Below, in pieces: positions 7,160 to 11,528 of a stretch of 11,528 nucleotides of DNA (the stretch's first letter is position 1; each line of letters starts with the position of its first letter). Made by a program: the position numbers and the translations under genes. A model generated the notes under the pieces. The model did not search any database and was not told the origin of the DNA. It was given only the letters and a program-made list of their open reading frames with translations. The stretch spans positions 1 to 11,528 of the forward strand of contig JALOTU010000091.1 in assembly GCA_025457725.1 (NCBI GenBank), in the 5' to 3' direction. Source of the DNA: Verrucomicrobiota bacterium. Lineage in GTDB: Bacteria > Verrucomicrobiota > Verrucomicrobiia > Limisphaerales > DSYF01.

Positions 7160-8292
7160 ACGGCCATCAAGGAACATCCGCGGGGTTCTGATTCAAGATG
7201 ACGGCCAACCAGCTCCAGCCCGTGTTCCCGACGCAGTGCCAGGTCTTCGGTTTCCACGGCCAGCACCGAGAAGGCATTGGCCAGGTCCAGGATGCGCACC
7301 AGTCCGGCCTGGCCCTCCGGGACTTCCGTGCCAGTTTCCGGCGACACCACCAGGGCGCGCGCCCACGGCGGAAAGCGGAGGGCCCGGTCGACCGGGGATT
7401 CGCCCGCCACGTGGTCATAAGCTTGCGAGCCGAGTTCAGTCATGCCGTATTCCGTGACGATGTATTCTGGCGGCACCGAGAGCCTGCGGGCCAGCCCGGC
7501 ATGCAACGCCTCCCGGGTCAGTTCACGGGAACGGCCCTTGTAACCTCCGGTTTCCATGATGCGCGATCCCGCAGGCAGGCGAAGCTTGAGGTTGCGGACC
7601 TGCAACGCGTCCAGGAGATGAACAAAATTGAAGGCCGTTCCGGCGAGCAGCACCGGGCTCCGCTTCTGAATTACCCCATGCAACCAGGCATGGATCCGAT
7701 CCAGCTCCAGAATCCAGCCCCTGTCCTCGTCCGTTTGGCCCGCGAACAGCGCGTCCGCAAACCAGCCTTGCCGGGACACGACGTCCAGCATGTGCACCAG
7801 CGAAGAACGGGGCGCGTCGGCACGCGAGGGGGTCAGGGAGAGGAACGCCAGGCCCGGCTGGCCGGCGGGCGGGTTCCGGGGGATCTCCGGAAGCAGATGC
7901 CGCCGAAACCAGGGAAGCAGGGAGGCCTCATAAACGCGCAATGATTCGGCCGAATGGAAAGTCTGACTCCGCACGGTCCGGGTGGTCCCGCTGGATTCAA
8001 AACCGCCGGTCTGCTCGTCCTTCGGCAGGCAGGAAAACTCGAATTCCTTGAAGGCCGACGTCGATGCTGCCGGAATGTCCCGCCAGTCATGGATGGTGTC
8101 GGGACGGACGCCCCGCGCGCGACACAAAGCCTGATAAGGGACGTTGAGGGAGTACTGCAGCCGGAACAAATCCAAGGCCAGGACGGCAAACGTCTCTGCC
8201 GGGGCGACCTGCGGTTCAGTCCTGGCTGCCTCGCCCGAGTTCGTGATGAACCGGGCGAGGCGTCGAGTGAAGGATGACAGCTCCGAAAGCAT
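7156..8292 (-). CDS. luxE-like: LuxE-like acyl-protein synthetase (long-chain fatty acid activation)
   Basis: LuxE-type enzymes adenylate a long-chain fatty acid with ATP, take the acyl group onto their own cysteine and pass it to the LuxC reductase. This 378-residue protein has the length of luminous-bacterial LuxE (about 370-380). Adenylate-forming motifs are visible: 'SSGTTRTVRS' (100-109, the Ser/Thr/Gly ATP loop), 'METGGYKGRS' (246-255), 'EYGMTEL' (281-287) and 'RILDLANAFSVLAVETEDLA' (333-352). Cys373 in the C-terminal 'RGCSLMAV' sits where the acyl-carrying Cys of LuxE is known, a few residues from the end. It is encoded directly upstream of luxC with a 4-base overlap and lies 77 bases after trxA. 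The start at ATG 8292 has no Shine-Dalgarno; I see no better in-frame start. Homologues also occur in non-luminous bacteria, where their role is mostly untested. Confidence 0.92.
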   Translation of the reverse strand: MLSELSSFTRRLARFITNSGEAARTEPQVAPAETFAVLALDLFRLQYSLNVPYQALCRARGVRPDTIHDWRDIPAASTSAFKEFEFSCLPKDEQTGGFESSGTTRTVRSQTFHSAESLRVYEASLLPWFRRHLLPEIPRNPPAGQPGLAFLSLTPSRADAPRSSLVHMLDVVSRQGWFADALFAGQTDEDRGWILELDRIHAWLHGVIQKRSPVLLAGTAFNFVHLLDALQVRNLKLRLPAGSRIMETGGYKGRSRELTREALHAGLARRLSVPPEYIVTEYGMTELGSQAYDHVAGESPVDRALRFPPWARALVVSPETGTEVPEGQAGLVRILDLANAFSVLAVETEDLALRREHGLELVGRHLESEPRGCSLMAV

Positions 8293-8369
8293 GCGGTTTT
8301 TGTTTTCACAGGCTGGTTGTCCGCGACAGCCTGAATGGATGCACCGGCATTCCGCCGATTCGGGTGCGG

Positions 8370-8702
8370 CTAGGAGGTCACCTTGGCGAAACTCGCCGCC
8401 AGGTCCTTCTTGCTCTTCATGCCCACGATCTGTTCAGCCACCGCGCCCTTGTTGAACAGCAGCAGGGTCGGTATGGCCCGAATGCCGTATTCGGTGGCCA
8501 AACCCTGTTCCTGGTCGATGTTCACTTTGCCAATCTTAACCTTGCCGTCGTATTCGCCGGCCAGCTCGTCGAGCAAGGGGGCGATCATTTTGCAGGGGCC
8601 GCACCACTCCGCCCAGAAATCAACCAGGACGGGTGTGGAGGATTGCAGAACTTCGGAGGCGAAGTTGGCCTTTGTGAGATTAACAATGTTTGCAGCTGCC
8701 AT
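8370..8702 (-). CDS. trxA: Thioredoxin
   Basis: This encodes a classical 110-residue cytoplasmic thioredoxin, which reduces protein disulfides. It shows the whole fold signature: 'VLVDFWAEWCGPCK' with the redox pair Cys34/Cys37, buried Asp28, 'KVNIDQE', and the cis-proline loop 'IRAIPTLLLF'. There is no signal peptide. It lies 54 bases after the Ala/Pro-rich protein gene and 77 bases before luxE-like on the same strand, so it may share their transcript. A link to the two cysteine-dependent Lux-type enzymes is possible but only inferred; thioredoxins turn up beside many genes. No Shine-Dalgarno precedes the ATG. Confidence 0.96.
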   Translation of the reverse strand: MAAANIVNLTKANFASEVLQSSTPVLVDFWAEWCGPCKMIAPLLDELAGEYDGKVKIGKVNIDQEQGLATEYGIRAIPTLLLFNKGAVAEQIVGMKSKKDLAASFAKVTS

Positions 8703-8756
8703 GTGAAACAGGAGATAGCTCTGGTTGGTGATCCCGTCAAACCAGGGGATCGGTGA

Positions 8757-9173
8757 TTACATGATGAAGGCGAGATAAACGGATGAACCCACGGCGATCA
8801 AGCCCACCACCGCCGCCACAATCGTCAGCAGGGAATCCGTCTGATTGGCCTGGGCGCTGCGTGGCTGTGGTGCGGAGCGGGCGGGGGCGCGGGTGGCACC
8901 AGTGGCGCGCGGCGCTCCAGCCGCCCCGGCGCGGGGCGCTGCGGCGGTCGTTGCCGGAGCGGCGGCGCGCGGTGCGGCTGCCGGTGCGGCTGCCGGTTTG
9001 CCTGCGGCCGCTCCCGGACCTCCGGGAGGCAGCGTCGGCAGTTTGATGGTCGGCGCCGCGGAAGGTTTGGGCGGCAAAGTGATACGAACGGTTTCTTTCT
9101 TGGGTTGAACCTTGCCCGTTTCCTTCTTGGGCGGGACCGCTCCTGCCGGTGTGTTGGGGATGTTTTCAGCCAT
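8757..9173 (-). CDS. Ala/Pro-rich protein with a single C-terminal transmembrane helix
   Basis: The 138 residues fall into three parts. A basic N-terminal segment (1-~50) contains two 'KKET' units, then 'VRITLPPKPSAAPTIKLPTL'. A low-complexity Ala/Pro/Gly linker with scattered Arg runs over ~50-112. Residues ~114-138 form a hydrophobic helix, 'LLTIVAAVVGLIAVGSSVYL', ending 'AFIM'. That is a tail-anchored topology with the basic part probably in the cytoplasm. I recognise no enzyme domain; proteins of this look occur in Verrucomicrobiota, as I recall, without known function. The conserved-looking 'VRITLPPKP' segment and a promoter candidate right upstream support a real gene, and the opposite-strand reading is equally low in complexity. 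It is first in the minus-strand series before trxA. The 5' leader would be very short, with no Shine-Dalgarno. Confidence 0.75.
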   Translation of the reverse strand: MAENIPNTPAGAVPPKKETGKVQPKKETVRITLPPKPSAAPTIKLPTLPPGGPGAAAGKPAAAPAAAPRAAAPATTAAAPRAGAAGAPRATGATRAPARSAPQPRSAQANQTDSLLTIVAAVVGLIAVGSSVYLAFIM

Positions 9174-9191
9174 ACTCAGTCGATGACCCAG

Positions 9192-9221
9192 AAACTAAGA
9201 CCGGCCCCCCGACACTGTCAA
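9192..9221 (-). promoter_or_regulatory. Candidate promoter of the minus-strand gene series
   Basis: On the minus strand a perfect -35 box TTGACA (9221-9216) is followed after 18 bases by a weak -10, TAGTTT (9197-9192, three of six matches). Transcription would begin near 9185, about a dozen bases before the ATG at 9173. This is the same TTGACA...TAG layout as the ppdK promoter candidate. The -35 is convincing, the -10 less so. Confidence 0.4.
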
Positions 9222-9275
9222 CGGATTATTGGCGCACCACGAGCGGCTCTCATTCTACCTTCGGGCGCCCCGGGC

Positions 9276-9352
9276 ACTCGTCACCTCGTGCGCTCCAGGA
9301 CCGCCGGATCAGCGGTGCGCCACTCCAGCCTGTAGTCGACGGGGTGACGAGT
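9276..9352 (+). repeat. Long nested inverted repeat in the SLC13 gene leader
   Basis: Outer arms ACTCGTCACCTCGT (9276-9289) and ACGGGGTGACGAGT (9339-9352) pair over 14 bases with one T-G wobble. Inside them GCGC (9290-9293) can pair with GCGC (9317-9320), and ACCGC (9300-9304) with GCGGT (9312-9316) around a 7-base loop. The whole 77-base element ends 90 bases before the transporter ATG, within its likely leader. It could be a structured regulatory RNA, a DNA-binding site or a small repeat element. There is no T-run after it, so it is not a standard terminator. I recognise no known riboswitch class. Confidence 0.6.
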
Positions 9353-9442
9353 CGTTCCACGGAAAGGACTTCGGACGTCGTGCGCTGCAGGGCTGTTTTT
9401 CCTCGCGCTGCCGCAGTGAATGAGGCAATTAACCTGCCACCA

Positions 9443-11212
9443 ATGGATATCCTGATCGTCCTGCTCATTGTTGCGGCGGCGATGCTCCTCTTTGCCACGG
9501 AGGTGCTGTCCATGGACGTGGTGGCGATCATCATCCTGTGCGCGCTGGCGGTGGCGGGTTTGGTAACCCCCGAGGAGGCGGTTTCAGGGTTCAGCAACCC
9601 GGCCACCATCACGGTGGCGGCGATGTTCGTGTTGAGCGCGGGATTGAACAGCACCGGTGCGCTGGCGGCGGTGGGACAACGTCTCATTCTCCACGGCAAA
9701 AGCGAGACCTCGCTCCTGATCCTGGTCATGCTGCTCACCGCGCTGGTCTCCCCGTTCATCAACAACACGGCCGCCGTGGCCGTGCTGCTCCCGCTGGTGC
9801 TCAGCGCGGCGGCCAGCCGGAAGATCCCGAATTCCAAGCTCCTGATCCCGCTTTCCTTCGCCTCCCAGTTCGGCGGCGTCTGCACCCTCATCGGGACCTC
9901 CACCAACCTGCTGGTCAGCAGCATCTCCGAGCAATCCGGCCACGGCAGCTTCGGCATGTTCGACTTCACCAAGCTCGGCCTGGTGATGGTGGCGGCGGGA
10001 CTGGTTTACTTTCTGACCGTGGGCCGATGGCTCCTGCCCAGTCGTCGCGAGGGGGAACTGGTGGCCACCTACGGCCTGGGGGAATACATCACCGAGCTGC
10101 GGGTGCTGCCAAACTCCAGACTCATCGGCAAGACGGTGATCGATGCCCAGCTGGGAGAAAGCCACGATATCACGGTGCTGGAAATCCTGCGCGGCGACCA
10201 CAAAATCTGGTCGCCCCTCTATGATCCGCTCCATGCCGGCGACATCCTGCTCGTTCGCGGTTTCGTCAAGGATCTGTTCAAGCTCAAGAACAGCGTGGGA
10301 CTCGAGATCGAACCGCAGTTCAAGCTGCAGGACAAACGCCTGGGCGGCGAGGATATGGAACTGGTCGAGGCCCTGGTGCCGCCCCGTTCCACCCTCATCG
10401 GCCGCACGCTGCGCGGACTGGACTTCCATTGGCGTTACAAGGCCATCGTCCTGGCCATCCATCGGCGCGGGCAGGTGCTTCGAAAGAAGCTCGTCGAAAC
10501 CCGGCTGCGACCCGGCGATGCCTTGCTGCTCCTGGGACGGAAAAAGGAGGTCGAACCGCTGCGGCGGGATGCCAACCTGGTGCTGCTGGAGCCGCGCCGG
10601 GACGTGACCTTGAACCGACGCAAGGCGCCCCTGGCCCTGCTCATCGTCGTCCTGGTGGTGGTGATGGCCGCGCTGAAGATCCTGCCCATCGCCGCCGCGG
10701 CGTTGATCGGTTGCGTGGCCATGGTCCTGACCCGCTGCCTGCGGCCCGACGACGTTTACCGATCAGTGGATTGGCGGGTGATCGTGTTGCTGGCCGGAGT
10801 GATACCCTTGGGCCTCGCCCTGGAGAAGAGCGGGGCGGCCCATCTGGTGGTCACACAGGTGTTGAGCCTCGTGGGCGATTCCGGGCCGATGGTCATGCTG
10901 GTGACGCTTTACATCATGACGGCGGTGCTCACCGAGTTCATCAGCAACAACGCCGCGGCCGTGCTGCTCGCCCCCGTGGCCATCAGTGCCGCCGACACGC
11001 TGGGGGTCGACGCCAAGCCGTTCCTGATCGCCGTGACCTTCGCCGCGTCCACCAGCTTTGCGACCCCCGTGGGTTACCAGACCAACACCATGGTCTACAC
11101 CGCCGGCGGCTACAAATTCACGGATTTCCTCAAGGTGGGACTGCCCCTGATCGTCATCTTCTGCGTGCTCTCCACCATCTTCATTCCCAGATTCTGGCCC
11201 TTCCATCCCTGA
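9443..11212 (+). CDS. SLC13/DASS-family transporter with central TrkA-C domains
   Basis: This encodes a 589-residue inner-membrane transporter of the divalent anion:sodium symporter (SLC13, ArsB/NhaD superfamily) type. N-terminal membrane half: 'LFATEVLSMDVVAIIILCAL', 'SNPATITVAAMFVLSAGL', the hairpin motif 'SPFINNTAAVAVLLPLVL' and the substrate-loop motif 'GTSTNLLVSS'. Residues ~205-385 are a soluble insert with two TrkA-C (RCK-C) modules ('LPNSRLIGKTVIDAQLGE...GDILLVRG' and 'PPRSTLIGRTLRGLDF...RPGDALLLLG'). The C-terminal half repeats the hairpin motif ('TEFISNNAAAVLLAPVAIS') and the Asn-Thr loop ('TPVGYQTNTMVYTAGGYKFT'). Relatives carry sulfate or dicarboxylates; the cargo cannot be read from sequence. 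RCK-C modules usually bind regulatory ligands. The frame is open far upstream, but the ATG at 9443 starts the first helix (MDILIVLLIVAAAML); GTG 9416 is a weaker alternative. There is no Shine-Dalgarno. Confidence 0.92.
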   Translation: MDILIVLLIVAAAMLLFATEVLSMDVVAIIILCALAVAGLVTPEEAVSGFSNPATITVAAMFVLSAGLNSTGALAAVGQRLILHGKSETSLLILVMLLTALVSPFINNTAAVAVLLPLVLSAAASRKIPNSKLLIPLSFASQFGGVCTLIGTSTNLLVSSISEQSGHGSFGMFDFTKLGLVMVAAGLVYFLTVGRWLLPSRREGELVATYGLGEYITELRVLPNSRLIGKTVIDAQLGESHDITVLEILRGDHKIWSPLYDPLHAGDILLVRGFVKDLFKLKNSVGLEIEPQFKLQDKRLGGEDMELVEALVPPRSTLIGRTLRGLDFHWRYKAIVLAIHRRGQVLRKKLVETRLRPGDALLLLGRKKEVEPLRRDANLVLLEPRRDVTLNRRKAPLALLIVVLVVVMAALKILPIAAAALIGCVAMVLTRCLRPDDVYRSVDWRVIVLLAGVIPLGLALEKSGAAHLVVTQVLSLVGDSGPMVMLVTLYIMTAVLTEFISNNAAAVLLAPVAISAADTLGVDAKPFLIAVTFAASTSFATPVGYQTNTMVYTAGGYKFTDFLKVGLPLIVIFCVLSTIFIPRFWPFHP

Positions 11213-11288
11213 CCTCCTGCATCCTGCACCCAAGGGATTAGGGTCTTGACTGCTATCGCAGCTCCCGCGATCTCTCCAAGAACTGCGT

Positions 11289-11326
11289 GACCCAGTTCGT
11301 GTTGCTTAGGCAACACAAATTGGGTC
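11289..11326. repeat. 17-bp hairpin with TTAG loop
   Basis: GACCCAGTTCGTGTTGC and GCAACACAAATTGGGTC pair in 15 of 17 positions. The remaining two are one G-U wobble and one C-A mismatch (swapped on the other strand), and the loop is four bases, TTAG. It lies 76 bases after the transporter stop. Without a following T-run it could end transcription only with help, or it could protect a 3' end, or belong to a mobile repeat. Confidence 0.8.
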
Positions 11327-11397
11327 TGGAGGTTCGCGGGTGCCATGCGCGAACGTCCCGGGACAAGCTCTTCCTCTCCGACGGAGCGATCGAACCC

Positions 11398-11441
11398 AAC
11401 GCGCGGGCGACTGAGGGGAATCGCCTGCCTTGCCGCGCGTT
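11398..11441. repeat. Hairpin of 9 + 4 bp
   Basis: AACGCGCGG (11398-11406) pairs perfectly with CCGCGCGTT (11433-11441). Directly inside, GCGA (11407-11410) pairs with TCGC (11421-11424) around a 10-base loop, leaving an 8-base bulge (11425-11432) on the 3' side. It forms the last element of the inverted-repeat cluster. Confidence 0.6.
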
Positions 11442-11479
11442 GTGCCTTGATTCCGAGGGGGGACTGTGGTTTTAATGAC

Positions 11480-11528
11480 ATGGTCACCATGCACATTCAC
11501 CACACCATTCAAGTGGCGCTTCTCTTCG
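11480..11528 (+). CDS. Possible start of a gene running off the right edge
   Basis: From ATG 11480 (or ATG 11489) an open frame reads MVTMHIHHTIQVALLF to the edge, ending in a hydrophobic stretch. A purine-rich GAGGGGGGA (about 11455-11463) lies some 17 bases upstream, far for a Shine-Dalgarno. A second ATG at 11475 opens a different frame. Only 16 codons are visible, so this is a hint and not a call. Confidence 0.22.
   Translation, partial: MVTMHIHHTIQVALLF

Larger units (their letters stand above)
11213..11528. other. Non-coding stretch rich in inverted repeats, right edge
   Basis: The 316 bases after the transporter stop hold no convincing gene. Short open frames on both strands (plus 11287-11475, minus 11306-11512) have no start signals and no recognisable domain. 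Instead there are closely packed inverted repeats: ATCGC/GCGAT near 11262-11280, a long hairpin (11289-11326), GTTCGCG/CGCGAAC (11332-11354), the palindrome GTCCCGGGAC (11355-11364), CTCCG-A-CGGAG (11376-11386) and a 9+4 bp hairpin (11398-11441). A structured RNA or a small non-autonomous repeat element are the main options. Confidence 0.6.

Noticed and set aside
5216..7201. A 661-codon open frame on the plus strand, opposite mscS, queD and luxC
   Set aside because: The opposite strand carries three clear genes with catalytic motifs. The plus-strand product is rich in Arg, Gly, Gln and Pro with no domain, a typical antisense artefact in G+C-rich DNA.
8293..8369. AGGCTG...CAGCCT inverted repeat between trxA and luxE as a terminator
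   Set aside because: There are only 6 base pairs with an 11-base loop, followed on the transcribed strand by A-rich rather than T-rich sequence.
5375..9173. A bioluminescence (lux) operon
   Set aside because: Only LuxC- and LuxE-like genes are present; luciferase subunits LuxA/LuxB, transferase LuxD and flavin reductase are absent. Such pairs also occur in non-luminous bacteria.
9149..9442. N-terminal extension of the SLC13 protein by about 98 residues
   Set aside because: The extension covers the promoter and leader region, has random composition and lacks hydrophobic or family-like sequence; the first helix begins at the ATG at 9443.
11380..11405. A tRNA T-arm-like GGTTCGATC on the minus strand
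   Set aside because: The flanking bases do not pair as a T stem, and no acceptor, D or anticodon arm could be fitted.

Overview
The window is G+C-rich, densely coded bacterial DNA. It holds nine recognisable genes, one of them broken and one running off the left edge. Three things point, by inference and without a database search, to the Verrucomicrobiota (perhaps the Pedosphaera/Limisphaerales side): the gene mix; a small Ala/Pro-rich protein with a basic 'KKETVRITLPPKP'-like N-terminal part and one C-terminal membrane helix; and the near absence of Shine-Dalgarno sequences. No mobile element, tRNA, rRNA, CRISPR array or phage gene was seen.

Layout, left to right. (1) 1-1074, minus: the N-terminal 358 residues of a CvpA-like membrane protein, with no stop before the edge. 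(2) 1075-1373: a divergent intergenic region with a good TTGACA promoter for the next gene. (3) 1374-4062, plus: ppdK, pyruvate phosphate dikinase. It is interrupted near 3675 by a frameshift that coincides with the loss of about 17 residues, including the metal-binding 'GTMIE..RA' active-site segment. A strong hairpin at 4110-4142 closes it. (4) 4197-9173, minus: six genes in one direction. In order of transcription they are the Ala/Pro-rich tail-anchored protein, thioredoxin, a LuxE-like acyl-protein synthetase, a LuxC-like acyl-CoA reductase, QueD (queuosine/7-deazaguanine pathway) and an MscS-family channel. (5) 9174-9442: a divergent region with a promoter candidate for the minus-strand series and a long nested inverted repeat in the leader of the next gene. 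(6) 9443-11212, plus: an SLC13/DASS-type transporter with a central TrkA-C (RCK-C) insert. (7) 11213-11528: about 316 bases with no convincing gene but many inverted repeats; a coding start may run off the right edge.

Functional reading. The clearest functional unit is luxE-luxC. The two genes overlap by four bases (ATGA), and both products keep their catalytic cysteines. In luminous bacteria the homologues activate a fatty acid as acyl-AMP, hold it as a thioester and reduce it to a fatty aldehyde with NADPH. No luciferase (luxAB) or acyl transferase (luxD) is present, so this looks like a stand-alone fatty-acid-to-aldehyde module of unknown purpose. PPDK would interconvert pyruvate and PEP, but as written the gene cannot make an active enzyme. 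Either the gene is dead or the sequence lacks about 50 bases here. The most useful checks are read coverage over 3660-3690 and a search for the partner of the LuxC/LuxE pair.
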